Source of the DNA: Corynebacterium lactis RW2-5
GTDB lineage: Bacteria; Actinomycetota; Actinomycetes; Mycobacteriales; Mycobacteriaceae
Assembly (NCBI RefSeq): GCF_001274895.1
Contig: NZ_CP006841.1
Span: forward strand, 930,001 to 994,000
Length of the DNA stretch: 64,000 nucleotides
Direction: 5' to 3'
The position numbers and the translations under genes were made by a program. A model generated the notes under the pieces. That model had not been told where the DNA came from. It worked only from the letters and a program-made list of their open reading frames with translations, and did no database searches. Shown here piece by piece: positions 1 through 8,825 of this stretch (positions are counted from its first letter, which is position 1; each line of letters opens with the position of its first letter).

Positions 1-938
1 ATACCGGAGAAAATCTGGCCGAGACCGTTGAAGAAAAGTTCCGGCTTCAGATTGGATCGTGCGTGGCTGACCGTGTGCGGGACGCCGAAGTAGTACCACA
101 GGGCCCAGCCCGCGGTGAGCAGCATTGTGGGCATCCAGATGTTCACACCCCGGCGCAGGACCTCCTTCACGTTGCGGCGCTCCATGTACGCCAGAGCGCT
201 GACCAGAAGAAGCGAGACCGGAGCGATGGCAAGCGACTTCTCGAAGAATCCGAGCGCAACGAGGAGGATGAGGAACGCCCCGATGTAATTAATCGGCTTC
301 GGCGGCACCTCGCGGCGGAGCGTCGTTCGCACGGCGATGGTGAGGAATACAACGAACGCCAGGTGGAACGGGAGGGCATTGATGCCCGCGGACCACCAGG
401 TGCCACCGGGCAAACCCAGCGGCGACCACGCCACCATCGCAATGAGAAACGCGGAAGCCCACGTGCGGCCGGTGATGTGCTCGAATAGCTTCGCGAGCGC
501 GACTGTCAGCGCAGAAGAAAGGAAGAGCAAGATGGCCGCGGGGAGCCACCAATTCCAGGGCGCGATAATCGCTGCCAGCCCCTGTGTTAAAAACGATAGC
601 GGCGCGAGATGGCCGTCGTGGTCCTGGAGGAGGAACTCCTTCGACAAAAGCGGCTTGTCATACAGGTGGCCCACGACGATGAAGTCATCCCAGTAGAACG
701 TTCGGCCAGTCAATACGAATGCGCGTTCCACCAGCTGCACCACCGCGATGACCGAGACTACTGGCCACCACAGCTTGTTGGGCATGCTCAGCACCGGCCC
801 CCAGGGCAGGACTGGGAGGTAGTACAGGCGGGACTTGGCGCGGCTGGCGGCGCTCTTGGCCGCGTTCTTTAGCTTCGAGCCACTTCGTTCCTCTTCGGTT
901 CGCTCCGCTGCGGACGGGGAGGGATCGGCGTTCGTCAT
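1..938 (-). CDS. Polytopic membrane protein, possibly GT-C-type (C-terminus cut by window edge)
   Basis: The frame opens at an ATG at 938 and stays open to the left edge, about 312 codons, so the C-terminal part is missing. Residues 1-40 are polar and charged, and then several long hydrophobic stretches follow (for example PVVSVIAVVQLV and YIGAFLILLVALGFFE). After the first membrane segment there is an acidic pair in FYWDDFIVVG. An aromatic and acidic first extracytoplasmic loop of this kind is typical of GT-C glycosyltransferases acting on polyprenyl-phosphate sugars in the actinobacterial envelope, but the rest of the protein would be needed to assign it. It is divergent from the ykoE homologue, with 89 bases between them. 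The membrane character is certain; the enzymatic role is inference. Confidence 0.7.
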   Translation of the reverse strand, partial: MTNADPSPSAAERTEEERSGSKLKNAAKSAASRAKSRLYYLPVLPWGPVLSMPNKLWWPVVSVIAVVQLVERAFVLTGRTFYWDDFIVVGHLYDKPLLSKEFLLQDHDGHLAPLSFLTQGLAAIIAPWNWWLPAAILLFLSSALTVALAKLFEHITGRTWASAFLIAMVAWSPLGLPGGTWWSAGINALPFHLAFVVFLTIAVRTTLRREVPPKPINYIGAFLILLVALGFFEKSLAIAPVSLLLVSALAYMERRNVKEVLRRGVNIWMPTMLLTAGWALWYYFGVPHTVSHARSNLKPELFFNGLGQIFSG

Positions 939-1027
939 GGCTACTAATCTATTAGGACGAAGCGAGGAAAGTGGAAGCTTGTTGTAAGCTTTCCTGGTTA
1001 ATTCCGCTCATCGAGGAGAAAAAGAAC

Positions 1028-1648
1028 ATGTCAGATTCGACCGCTACCGGAACTTCCGCATCCGCGGCCAACTTTTCCTGGCGCATCATCGACATCGTCA
1101 CGGCTGCTGTCCTCGGCATCGCCGTCGGTTTCATCTTCGTGGTGTGGAACGTCATCGGTGGTGCTGGCTACGATGCCGTCAACGCGCTAACCCCGGGCCT
1201 GGGCGGCCTGGTGGCCGGCGTGTGGTTCCTCGGCGGTCCGCTTGGTGCCTACATCATCCGCAAGCCGGGCGCAGCTGTCTTCGTCGAGGTACTTGCGGCG
1301 TCCGTCTCCGCCCTGATTGGTAACCAGTGGGGTATCAGTACCCTCTACTCCGGCCTGGCCCAGGGCTTCGGCGCGGAGTTGATCTTCCTCCTGTTGGCTT
1401 ACCGCCGATTCAACGCGGCAACCGTCATCATCTCAGGTCTCCTTGCCGGTGTCGGTGCATGGACCTTCGAGCTCTTCACCGGCAACCTAGCCAAGACTGC
1501 GCAGTTCAACGTCATCTACCTCATCTCTAACGCCCTGTCCGGCGCCATCCTGGCCGGTGTGCTGGCCGTTTTCCTGACCAAGGCATTGGCCGCCACCGGC
1601 GCGCTAGACCGTTTCGCCGCCGGCCGCGAGCGCCACGGCGAAATCTAG
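1028..1648 (+). CDS. ykoE: YkoE-like ECF transporter S component (thiamine/HMP-type substrate)
   Basis: This is the substrate-binding membrane subunit of an energy-coupling-factor importer. The 206-residue protein is hydrophobic with five to six membrane segments, the first at about residues 21-46. It carries the YkoE-like stretch NQWGISTLYSGLAQGFGAEL. The ATG at 1028 is chosen because GAGGAG lies just upstream; an in-frame upstream start at 971 has no such site. The ATPase and T component genes follow directly, so this is a dedicated-ATPase ECF operon. The family is linked to thiamine or hydroxymethylpyrimidine uptake, but that substrate is inferred from homology. No thiamine-pyrophosphate riboswitch is recognisable in the 89-base leader. 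Confidence 0.88.
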   Translation: MSDSTATGTSASAANFSWRIIDIVTAAVLGIAVGFIFVVWNVIGGAGYDAVNALTPGLGGLVAGVWFLGGPLGAYIIRKPGAAVFVEVLAASVSALIGNQWGISTLYSGLAQGFGAELIFLLLAYRRFNAATVIISGLLAGVGAWTFELFTGNLAKTAQFNVIYLISNALSGAILAGVLAVFLTKALAATGALDRFAAGRERHGEI

Positions 1649-1658
1649 GGGACCTCAC

Positions 1659-3266
1659 ATGGCCGCCCGCCCCGTCCCCGAAGAATCACCGAAGCGCGGT
1701 CCGTCGTCACGCGCGCGCCAGGAAGAGGCGGTCTGTGCGCGCGGCTTTGGCTATCGGCACGCGGGTAGGAAAAAGCCTGCGCTTGCCGACGTCACCCTCG
1801 ACATTGCGGCGGGGGAGAAAGTGCTGCTGCTCGGCGCGTCGGGCGCGGGGAAGTCGACCTTCCTGGGCGCCATTGCGGGCGTTTTGGGGGACGAGACAGA
1901 CGGAGAATCCAGCGGAACACTGCTGGTTGAGGGCAAGCCGCCCGCTGCGGCGCGGGGCGCTGTGGGCCTTGTCCTGCAGGACCCAGATTCGCAGACCATC
2001 AGTGCGCGCGTGGGAGACGACGTGGCGTTTGGCGCGGAAAACCTGCGGGTAGCGCCTGGAGAGATCGGCAATCGCGTGCGCTCCAGCCTCGACCTGGTGG
2101 GGCTGGACCTGCCGCTGGATCACCCGACCAAGGCGCTGTCCGGAGGGCAGAAGCAGCGGCTGGCACTCGCTGGAGTGCTGGCCATGGGGGCGCGAATCAT
2201 CTGCCTCGACGAGCCGACCGCCAACATCGACCCCGCAGGCGTGCCCAGGCTGCGCGATGCGGCCATCGCCGCCGCAGATGCTACGGGCGCGACGCTTATC
2301 GTCGTTGAACATCGAGTGGACGCGTGGGTCAGCCACGTCGACCGCATTATTGTGCTCGGTACCGAGGGTCTGATTGCGGATGGCAGCCCGGAACAGGTGC
2401 TGGACGGCTACGGGGCGGCGCTGAGTGAGGCAGGCGTCTGGGTGCCCGGTGCTCCGCCAGCCCTGCCCGAAAGGCAGAAAATACTTGGGGAAATTGCGCC
2501 GGGCAGCGCGGCGATTGCCACCGAAGGACTCAGTATCGGGTACGGAGCAGGCAAGTCGTGGTTCAGCCGCGAAGAAGACCGCAGGATTGTTGCCGCGGAC
2601 GTCTCACTGGCGATTCCCGCGGGTGCCTCTACCTGCATTGTTGGCCGCAACGGCACCGGAAAGTCGACGTTGGCCCTAACTCTGGGAGGCCTGCTGGAAC
2701 CTTTCGGCGGGACGGTGTCCCTAGGAGCGGGACGTGGGACGGGTGCAGGCGTAGACAACGCCAAGGCGACGGGGCCGAAAACAAATCCGTGGAAGTGGCC
2801 CTCGAAGAAGCTCGCGGCACGAATCGGCACAGTGTTCCAGGATCCGGAGCACCAGTTCGTGACCGGCTCGGTCCTGGAAGAGCTGCAGCTGGGGCCCCGC
2901 CTGGTGAGGCAGGACGCCGGCAAACGCATCGAGGAGCTGCTCGAACGGCTGCGCCTGGTAAAGCTCGCCAAGGCCAACCCGTTTTCGCTGTCCGGCGGGG
3001 AGAAGCGTCGTCTGTCGGTGGCGACCATGCTGGCGACCGCGCCGGAAATTGTCATTCTGGATGAGCCGACGTTCGGCCAGGATCGCAAGACCTTCGTGGA
3101 ACTGCTGGGCCTTCTGCGCGGCCTCGCCGATGAGGGGCGAACCGTCGTGTCCGTGACCCACGATCCTTTCGTCGTAAAGGCGATGGGAGACTACGTAATC
3201 GACATGGCGGACTTTGCGCTCGAGGCGGGAGCACAACGGTTGGGGAAGGACGGTAGCTCGGCATGA
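1659..3266 (+). CDS. ykoD: YkoD-like ECF transporter ATPase, two nucleotide-binding domains in one chain
   Basis: This 535-residue cytoplasmic ATPase drives the ECF importer. It contains two complete ABC domains. The first has Walker A at residues 59-67 (GASGAGKST), Q-loop LQDPDSQ, signature LSGGQ at 160-164 and LDEPT at 183-187. The second has Walker A at 329-337 (GRNGTGKST), Q-loop FQDPEHQ, signature LSGGE near 444 and ILDEPT near 466. Both sites keep all catalytic residues. The linker between the domains is rich in Pro, Ala and Gly. The gene starts ten bases after ykoE and overlaps the next gene by four bases (ATGA), which indicates translational coupling. Confidence 0.92.
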   Translation: MAARPVPEESPKRGPSSRARQEEAVCARGFGYRHAGRKKPALADVTLDIAAGEKVLLLGASGAGKSTFLGAIAGVLGDETDGESSGTLLVEGKPPAAARGAVGLVLQDPDSQTISARVGDDVAFGAENLRVAPGEIGNRVRSSLDLVGLDLPLDHPTKALSGGQKQRLALAGVLAMGARIICLDEPTANIDPAGVPRLRDAAIAAADATGATLIVVEHRVDAWVSHVDRIIVLGTEGLIADGSPEQVLDGYGAALSEAGVWVPGAPPALPERQKILGEIAPGSAAIATEGLSIGYGAGKSWFSREEDRRIVAADVSLAIPAGASTCIVGRNGTGKSTLALTLGGLLEPFGGTVSLGAGRGTGAGVDNAKATGPKTNPWKWPSKKLAARIGTVFQDPEHQFVTGSVLEELQLGPRLVRQDAGKRIEELLERLRLVKLAKANPFSLSGGEKRRLSVATMLATAPEIVILDEPTFGQDRKTFVELLGLLRGLADEGRTVVSVTHDPFVVKAMGDYVIDMADFALEAGAQRLGKDGSSA

Positions 3267-4063
3267 GTAGCAGCAACGGCGACGCCGCCGAGACGGTTTC
3301 CCCGCGAGGGTGGCTAAACACGGTTAATCCCGTCGCTCGGATTATCGGCCTGTTCCTTATGACGACGCCGCTGCTGATCTCCATCGACTGGGTATCCGCC
3401 GCGGTAGCGCTGGCCTTCGCGGTTGCCGCTGCACCGCTGTCCGGGCTTTCCGCACGTCAGCTGACCGCCCGGGCGATTCCACTTATCGTCGCCGCGCCGA
3501 TCTCCGGCATTTCCATGGCTCTCTACGGCAATCCGGAAGGCAGGGAGTACTTTTCCTTCCTCCTCGCCCACGTCACAGACAATTCCATCGCTCTGGCCAT
3601 GGCGATCATGCTCCGTGTCCTCGCGGTGGGTTTCCCCGTCATCGTGCTTACGGCGGGAATTGACCCGACGGAGCTGGGCAACGGGCTGGCTCAGGTGCTG
3701 CGCCTGCCCAGCCGTTTCGTGCTCGCCTCCGTCGCCGGAATCCGGCTTATTGGCCTGTTTATCGACGATTGGCAGGCCCTGTCAAGAGCTCGCCGTGCCC
3801 GTGGCCTCGGCGACCATGGCCGGATTCGGCGCGTGCTCTCCCAGGTCTTCGCGCTGCTGGTCTTCGCCCTGCGCCGTGGCGCGAAGCTCTCGACCGCGAT
3901 GGAGGCCAGGGGCTTCGGCGCACCCGGGCCGCGCACCTGGTGGCACACGTCGAGGCTGCTCGCCCGCGACACTGCGATAATTGTCGCCTGCGCGCTTATT
4001 GCCGCCATCGCAATCGGTGTCTCGGTGTGGGTGGGCGAGTTCCGCTTCCTCGGCGTGACATAG
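3263..4063 (+). CDS. ykoC: YkoC-like ECF transporter T component (CbiQ family)
   Basis: This is the coupling membrane subunit that links the S component to the ATPase. The 266-residue protein has hydrophobic segments at both ends and the cytoplasmic coupling region SRARRARGLGDHGRIRRV. A second basic and small-residue patch, TAMEARGFGAPGPRTWW, matches the AxxxRG type motifs by which CbiQ-family proteins contact their ATPases. Its start overlaps the ykoD stop. No terminator-like hairpin follows, so transcription may continue into the next two genes. Confidence 0.9.
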   Translation: MSSSNGDAAETVSPRGWLNTVNPVARIIGLFLMTTPLLISIDWVSAAVALAFAVAAAPLSGLSARQLTARAIPLIVAAPISGISMALYGNPEGREYFSFLLAHVTDNSIALAMAIMLRVLAVGFPVIVLTAGIDPTELGNGLAQVLRLPSRFVLASVAGIRLIGLFIDDWQALSRARRARGLGDHGRIRRVLSQVFALLVFALRRGAKLSTAMEARGFGAPGPRTWWHTSRLLARDTAIIVACALIAAIAIGVSVWVGEFRFLGVT

Positions 4064-4080
4064 TTTCCCAGTGACATAGT
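4055..4080 (+). repeat. Short tandem duplication at the ykoC stop codon
   Basis: The sequence GTGACATAGT occurs at 4055-4064, where it includes the ykoC stop, and again at 4071-4080, with a nearly matching TTCC or CTCC flank after each copy. The second copy has no coding role. It looks like a small local duplication and no function is claimed. Confidence 0.6.
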
Positions 4081-4135
4081 CTCCGCCTGGAATATCCCCC
4101 TCGGCGGAACGACAGATTTCGGAGGTAGCACTGCG

Positions 4136-4630
4136 GTGATTCTTCTCATCGACGGCCGCGCCGGCAGTGGCAAGACGACGCTGGCGGGCAAGTTCGGCCG
4201 GATCCTGGGCTGGCCCGTCATCCACCTCGAGGACGCCTACCCGGGGTGGGGTGGCCTCGCCGCCGCCTCCGATAAGGTCGCCAGCTCGATTCTGAACCCG
4301 CAACTTTCCAGCGCCGAGCGTGGGTTTCGCCGCTGGGACTGGTACGCCGACAGTTTTGCCGAGTGGGTCGAAACCCCGGAGTCGCCCTCGTTAATCATCG
4401 AGGGCTGCGGGGCGCTCTCCCCGGCGAACCTCGAGGCCGCGGCGTCGTTAGGCGATGGGCAGGTCTGGGGAGTATGGGTGGAGACCCCCACCCACGAGCG
4501 CTTCCGCCGCGCGATTGCCAGGGATAACCACTTCCGTTCGCACTGGGCCATGTGGGCGCAGCAGGAGGACTTGCACATCGTGACGCATAATCCGCGGGCG
4601 CTCGCCGAGTGGGTGATCCGCAATGGCTAG
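4136..4630 (+). CDS. Small P-loop NTPase / nucleoside-kinase-like protein
   Basis: The 164-residue protein begins almost at once with a Walker A motif, GRAGSGKTT at residues 7-15. This is followed by a kinase-like HLEDAYPGW segment, a LIIEGCGAL strand (Walker B position) and the basic helix ERFRRAIARD that resembles a lid. This layout is that of small nucleoside or shikimate-type kinases. The substrate cannot be read from the sequence. GTG at 4136 is supported by GGAGG about ten bases upstream. It overlaps the next gene by eight bases, so the two are probably co-transcribed, possibly with ykoEDC. Confidence 0.75.
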   Translation: MILLIDGRAGSGKTTLAGKFGRILGWPVIHLEDAYPGWGGLAAASDKVASSILNPQLSSAERGFRRWDWYADSFAEWVETPESPSLIIEGCGALSPANLEAAASLGDGQVWGVWVETPTHERFRRAIARDNHFRSHWAMWAQQEDLHIVTHNPRALAEWVIRNG

Positions 4631-5540
4631 CTCCTGCATGCGCGCCATCAGCGCCGGGCTAGGTGCGGGCTTCGGCGCAGTGCTTGTCGCGGGCGGAATT
4701 CGCGTCCTGCGCGATCCGCTCCTGCGCCCGCCGAGGCTGCCTCACCGCCGACCAAAACCCTGGGTCCTGCCTCTTGCGGGCTGCGCGATGGCCTCCGCTA
4801 GTCTGCTCGCCGTGCGCTCGTCTTGGCCTTCTCGCTTTACGACGCCCACCCTCCTCGGCCTTGCCATCCCCGGCGGGGCGGGAGTGGTGTTCGAGGCGGT
4901 GCGCCTATTCAACGGCTTCGGCTGGAAACGTTTCGGGGCCTGGCATGGAGGCGGTCCGGATAACGTCGTCGTGTTGGGCTGCGCGCTTATCGACAACGCC
5001 CCTTCGGAGCTGCTGCGCAGGAGGCTACGAGCTGCGCTGGAGGTGGCGGGTCCGAAGACGCGGTGCATGGTAATGAGCGGCGGTATCGGAAACGATACGG
5101 GCTCGACCGCGACCATCTCCGAGGCGGAGGCGATGGCGCAGTGGGTACGCGACCGCGGGGGCAGCCAGGGCGGGGGTACCGGACTCGAGGGGGAGCCCCG
5201 GGGGAGCAGTTTCCGTGGGGCAATCGTGGAGGAGCCCGTGGCCACAAACACCTCGGAGAATATCGACTTTTCCCTGCGCGAACTTGAGCGCGCTTGCCCG
5301 AATTCTTCCGGTATAGGGCTAACGGTGGTCGTAACCAGCGATTTTCACGTGCTTCGCGTGAGGAAGCTGCTGCGCGAAAAAGGCCTGGATTCCTGGAAGG
5401 CGGTGGGCGCTTACACACCGATCCGGTACTGGGCGACATCGATCCTGCGTGAATTCCTGGCGCAGTTCATTCTCTGGGCGCCGAAGGGCAGCCGTAGGAT
5501 TTTGCGGATTTCTACAGTGACGCGGCGCGCAAGCAACTAG
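4623..5540 (+). CDS. DUF218 (YdcF/SanA-like) membrane-anchored protein
   Basis: The 305-residue protein has two to three hydrophobic segments in its first 110 residues, then a DUF218 domain. Family features seen are VVLGCAL, MSGGIG, the ISEAEAMAQW helix, and TSENIDFSLRELE, followed by VVVTSDFHVLRVRKLLRE. YdcF/SanA-like proteins are linked to envelope integrity in other bacteria, but their biochemical activity is poorly known. A Gly-rich insert lies between the two halves of the domain (GGSQGGGTGLEGEPRGSS). The gene overlaps the upstream P-loop gene. Confidence 0.82.
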   Translation: MASSCMRAISAGLGAGFGAVLVAGGIRVLRDPLLRPPRLPHRRPKPWVLPLAGCAMASASLLAVRSSWPSRFTTPTLLGLAIPGGAGVVFEAVRLFNGFGWKRFGAWHGGGPDNVVVLGCALIDNAPSELLRRRLRAALEVAGPKTRCMVMSGGIGNDTGSTATISEAEAMAQWVRDRGGSQGGGTGLEGEPRGSSFRGAIVEEPVATNTSENIDFSLRELERACPNSSGIGLTVVVTSDFHVLRVRKLLREKGLDSWKAVGAYTPIRYWATSILREFLAQFILWAPKGSRRILRISTVTRRASN

Positions 5541-5585
5541 GCTGGGGTGAAACATTTACTGAAAAGTTTCGGGAGGACCAGACAG

Positions 5586-6770
5586 ATGGCTTTGACCCCA
5601 GGATTCGATCTTTTCCAGCTTCCGGAAGAGCACCAGGAGCTCCGTGCCGTTATTCGCGATCTTGCTGAAAAGCAGATTGCTCCGTATGCAGCAGACGTCG
5701 ACGAAAACGAACGCTTCCCGGAGGAAGCCCTCAAGGCTCTGAACGAGTCCGGTTTCAACGCTATCCACGTTCCGGAGGAATTCGGCGGCCAGGGTGCTGA
5801 CTCCGTCGCAGCCTGCATTGTCATCGAAGAGGTCGCACGTGTCTGTGGCTCCTCCTCGCTGATTCCGGCGGTTAACAAGCTGGGCACCATGGGGCTAATT
5901 CTGAAGGGCTCGGACGAGCTCAAGGCCAAGGTTCTTCCGGACATCGCCAATGGCGAGATGGCCTCCTACGCTCTCACCGAGCGCGAGGCGGGCTCCGATG
6001 CCGGCTCGATGAAGACCCGTGCGGTCCGCGAGGGCGACGAGTGGGTCATCAACGGCTCCAAGTGCTTCATCACTAACGGCGGGCGCTCGACCTGGTACAC
6101 CGTGATGGCAGTCACCGACCCGGAAAAGGGTGCCAACGGCATCTCCGCGTTCATGGTTCATAAGGACGATGAGGGCTTCCGCGTTGGCGGGCTCGAGCAC
6201 AAGCTCGGCATCAAGGGTTCCCCGACCGCGGAGCTCTACTTCGAGAACTGCCGCATCCCGGCCGACCGTATGATCGGCGAGGAGGGCACCGGTTTCAAGA
6301 CCGCCCTCGAGACTCTCGACCACACCCGCCCCACCATTGGCGCGCAGGCTCTCGGTATCGCGCAGGGCGCTCTCGACTACGCGGTCGGCTACGTCCAGGA
6401 GCGCCAGCAGTTCGGCAAGCCGATCGCTGCCTTCCAGAACACCCAGTTCATGCTCGCCGACATGCGTATGAAGGTCGATGCAGCTCGCCTGATGGTTTAC
6501 ACTGCGGCCGCCAACGCGGAGCGCGGCACCTCAGAAGACGGCGGGCGACTCGGCCTGATGGCTGCAAACGCCAAGACTTTCGCCTCGGATGTCGCAATGC
6601 AGGTGACCACCGACGCAGTCCAGCTGCTCGGCGGCTACGGCTTCACCCGCGACTTCCCGGTCGAGCGCATGATGCGTGACGCCAAGATCACCCAGATCTA
6701 CGAAGGCACCAACCAAATCTGCCGCATGGTCGCAGGCCGCCAGATTCTGGCTGAGGGCAAGAACCGCTAA
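5586..6770 (+). CDS. Acyl-CoA dehydrogenase
   Basis: This FAD enzyme oxidises acyl-CoA thioesters to 2-enoyl-CoA. The 394-residue length is normal for the family. The FAD-contact segment YALTEREAGSD and WVINGSKCFITNGG are present. The C-terminal IYEGTNQI places the catalytic Glu at about residue 373, the position used by short/medium-chain and glutaryl or butyryl-type enzymes. ATG at 5586 has GGGAGG upstream; the longer in-frame GTG start at 5547 has none. It stands alone, closed by a strong terminator, so it is probably monocistronic. The chain-length preference cannot be decided. Confidence 0.93.
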   Translation: MALTPGFDLFQLPEEHQELRAVIRDLAEKQIAPYAADVDENERFPEEALKALNESGFNAIHVPEEFGGQGADSVAACIVIEEVARVCGSSSLIPAVNKLGTMGLILKGSDELKAKVLPDIANGEMASYALTEREAGSDAGSMKTRAVREGDEWVINGSKCFITNGGRSTWYTVMAVTDPEKGANGISAFMVHKDDEGFRVGGLEHKLGIKGSPTAELYFENCRIPADRMIGEEGTGFKTALETLDHTRPTIGAQALGIAQGALDYAVGYVQERQQFGKPIAAFQNTQFMLADMRMKVDAARLMVYTAAANAERGTSEDGGRLGLMAANAKTFASDVAMQVTTDAVQLLGGYGFTRDFPVERMMRDAKITQIYEGTNQICRMVAGRQILAEGKNR

Positions 6771-6796
6771 TCTCGGTCGGGCGCCTTTAGAGCACG

Positions 6797-6833
6797 AAGA
6801 GACCCCCAGCACATCTGCTCTGGGGGTCTCTTT
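6797..6833 (+). terminator. Rho-independent terminator after the acyl-CoA dehydrogenase
   Basis: Arms GAGACCCCCAG (6799-6809) and CTGGGGGTCTC (6820-6830) pair perfectly around a 10-base loop. The stem is flanked by AA on the left and TTT on the right. It lies 27 bases after the stop codon. Confidence 0.9.
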
Positions 6834-6874
6834 GCGTCTTCTGCAGTGGGCAGCCGAGTGGCTGAGCGGGCACC

Positions 6875-7366
6875 TTATGTTGTGACGAAGAATTTGCTAT
6901 TGCGCTCGCCGCGGTAGGACTGGGCTGTAGCCGTGGCCGCAACAATGGAGGCTACGACGATCAGTCCGGTGGTGAGATAGCCCAGAATTCCCGGCGATTC
7001 GGCGCGGCCGGCCAGTCCTGCGACTGACAAAGCGGCATTGATGACGAAAACTGCCGCGGCGACAGAGAGCACCATGCGCGCGGGGGAGCTTCCGTAGAGA
7101 AGCTTGCCAGCCATCCACCAGCAGGCGAAGGCCGTCGCAGACTGAATCAGTACCGCGAAGGCAAGGCTAATCGCCAAAGAGGTCTGTGCCTGCGAAGTGG
7201 TCATGTCCTGCGCGTTTACCAAGCGATCGACTTCGTCATCCCATTTCAGCAGCGCCGTAACCAGCGTGAGTGCTAGGGCGGGGAGATAAATGTAAATCGA
7301 GAGTCTCCACCACTTGAAAGCCATAGCCGCGTGGAAAGGGACATCGGAAGTTGGTCGAAGTGCCAT
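6875..7366 (-). CDS. Four-helix membrane protein of unknown function
   Basis: This 163-residue protein has four clear hydrophobic segments, at about residues 22-41, 64-87, 97-117 and 126-146. The first loop carries the polar sequence KWDDEVDRLVNAQDM. I do not recognise the family. It is convergent with the acyl-CoA dehydrogenase across the terminator and reads in the same direction as the SUFU and DUF402 genes that follow upstream. Confidence 0.65.
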   Translation of the reverse strand: MALRPTSDVPFHAAMAFKWWRLSIYIYLPALALTLVTALLKWDDEVDRLVNAQDMTTSQAQTSLAISLAFAVLIQSATAFACWWMAGKLLYGSSPARMVLSVAAAVFVINAALSVAGLAGRAESPGILGYLTTGLIVVASIVAATATAQSYRGERNSKFFVTT

Positions 7367-7451
7367 AACAAGAACTTTAAGTCAGTTCGACGGAAAAGAA
7401 CATGAGTAAAGGAACACGCACCAACTTTTTGCAGCACTGCCCGGCCCGTCA

Positions 7452-8063
7452 CTAGACTGCGCTGGTCCTGTGCGGATCCGAGAAGTCAACGCCCTGCTCG
7501 CGCCAGATGCGCAGAAGTTCCTCGCTGCCCTTAGCCCGCGCTAGGGCAAACTCGTTTGTGGTCGCCGGAATCGGCTGGAAAATTGTGACGTCCGCGCCGT
7601 CGGCACGCACGGGTGGGATCTCCGAACGAGTTAAAACGAAGCCGGTAAAGGGGGCGTGCTCCCACAGGGGGCTGCCGAAGTCGATGAGCGCGCCGTCGGT
7701 GAGGACCAGACCTTCGATGCTGGGCGATGCTGCGAGAATGCCGAGCGGACGGATGATGGCGTCGAGGCCACCTCGAATCGGAATAACAAGTTCGGCGCGA
7801 GGTCCGCTGGTGGGGTCGACGACCATCGCGGAGGGGTCCTGCATGGGCTCCGCGCTGCAGCCGAGGGTGGCGTAGGTGACCATGCGGTCCTTATCCGGGC
7901 CGAAGCGCAGCAGCTTCAGCGGAGTCGAGCCGAGGAAGGTGAGCTGGGCCTCTCCGGGAGAGGATTCCTCGAAGTATGCGCACAAAGACTCCCGGACCGA
8001 CTTCATAATCGCCTGCGGGTCGGGGCCGGCTGGCTCGATGGGGCCAGTGAGGTTATCAAACAT
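7452..8063 (-). CDS. Suppressor-of-fused (SUFU) domain protein
   Basis: The 203-residue protein begins at an ATG at 8063. A longer frame extending to 8357 would overlap the DUF402 gene and is not favoured. Features typical of the bacterial SUFU domain are LLRFGPDKDRMVTYATLGCS, GPRAELVIPI, and LTDGALIDFGSPLWEHAPFTGFVL. Bacterial SUFU proteins are widespread and often found near polymorphic-toxin immunity genes, but here there is no toxin neighbour. Its function is unknown. It is likely co-transcribed with the DUF402 gene 46 bases upstream. Confidence 0.82.
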   Translation of the reverse strand: MFDNLTGPIEPAGPDPQAIMKSVRESLCAYFEESSPGEAQLTFLGSTPLKLLRFGPDKDRMVTYATLGCSAEPMQDPSAMVVDPTSGPRAELVIPIRGGLDAIIRPLGILAASPSIEGLVLTDGALIDFGSPLWEHAPFTGFVLTRSEIPPVRADGADVTIFQPIPATTNEFALARAKGSEELLRIWREQGVDFSDPHRTSAV

Positions 8064-8109
8064 TATGGTCACTCCAGTGTGAGAAATTGCAGGTGCGCTG
8101 GGGCTCGAA

Positions 8110-8718
8110 TCAGTCGGCCATGGCGGGGGAGAGTACGACGTGGTCGGCCCAGGCTTGGCCGAGGTTGAGCCTCGAAAGCCATCGGTCAACGCTGTCTCCG
8201 CAGGCGGCAATCGCGGCGCGCGAATGGAGGGCTCGTTCAATCGCGCGTTCAGTCTGGTCATCGCTGATGAGCCCCTCCTGGTGCGCGGCAACCAGCTCGT
8301 CGACGTCCTCGACGAGAACCTCGGTGGCAGCACCTTCAGGCAGCGGCGCGACAGCATCCCCGTCTACGGGGGACTGGAGGATATCCAGATAGAGGTCGGT
8401 CACCTTCCAACAGTTGTCGTTCGTGCGGTCGATATCTACGATGTCGACGTAGCGAACATGCTCGAGGCGCACGCCCGGGCGGAAGTGATAGATGCTAATC
8501 CGCAGGCCAGCATCCGCCAACAAGAATGACTCGAGGTAGCCGAATTTCGGGTGGTCCATTCCACGGCGCATATAGAGGCGCGAAGGGGAAAGCCGCCGGA
8601 ATTCGTCCACGCTGCGCCGGAACCCCTTGGGATCCGTGTTTACCTGAGCGGCGATGTCGAAAAACTCGACCTTGGGCGCGTGGGCTTTAGAAGTGGCTGC
8701 AGGCATGACAACAACCAT
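8110..8718 (-). CDS. DUF402 domain protein
   Basis: The 202-residue protein carries the DUF402 signature: an RVEHVRYVDIVDID-like strand (here LEHVRYVDIVDID), then NCWKVTDLYLDILQSPVDGD and the acidic pair VEDVDELVAAHQEGLIS. Related proteins include FomD-type nucleotide diphosphatases that use acidic residues for metal binding; whether this one is active is not known. The GTG or ATG cluster at the N-terminus (MVVVM) makes the exact start uncertain by a few codons. It precedes the SUFU gene in the same direction. Confidence 0.78.
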   Translation of the reverse strand: MVVVMPAATSKAHAPKVEFFDIAAQVNTDPKGFRRSVDEFRRLSPSRLYMRRGMDHPKFGYLESFLLADAGLRISIYHFRPGVRLEHVRYVDIVDIDRTNDNCWKVTDLYLDILQSPVDGDAVAPLPEGAATEVLVEDVDELVAAHQEGLISDDQTERAIERALHSRAAIAACGDSVDRWLSRLNLGQAWADHVVLSPAMAD

Positions 8719-8825
8719 AACCGCTGGACGACGGCGCGGGAAAGGAATAGCAAAAACCCACTCGCATCGCGCGCAAGGGCACGAGGCAAGTGGGCTACGA
8801 GGTCGGAGATAGAAATCCGAATTTG

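Noticed and set aside
8064..8357. N-terminal extension of the SUFU gene up to 8357
   Set aside because: It would lie almost entirely in the DUF402 gene in another frame; the ATG at 8063 matches the usual SUFU length.
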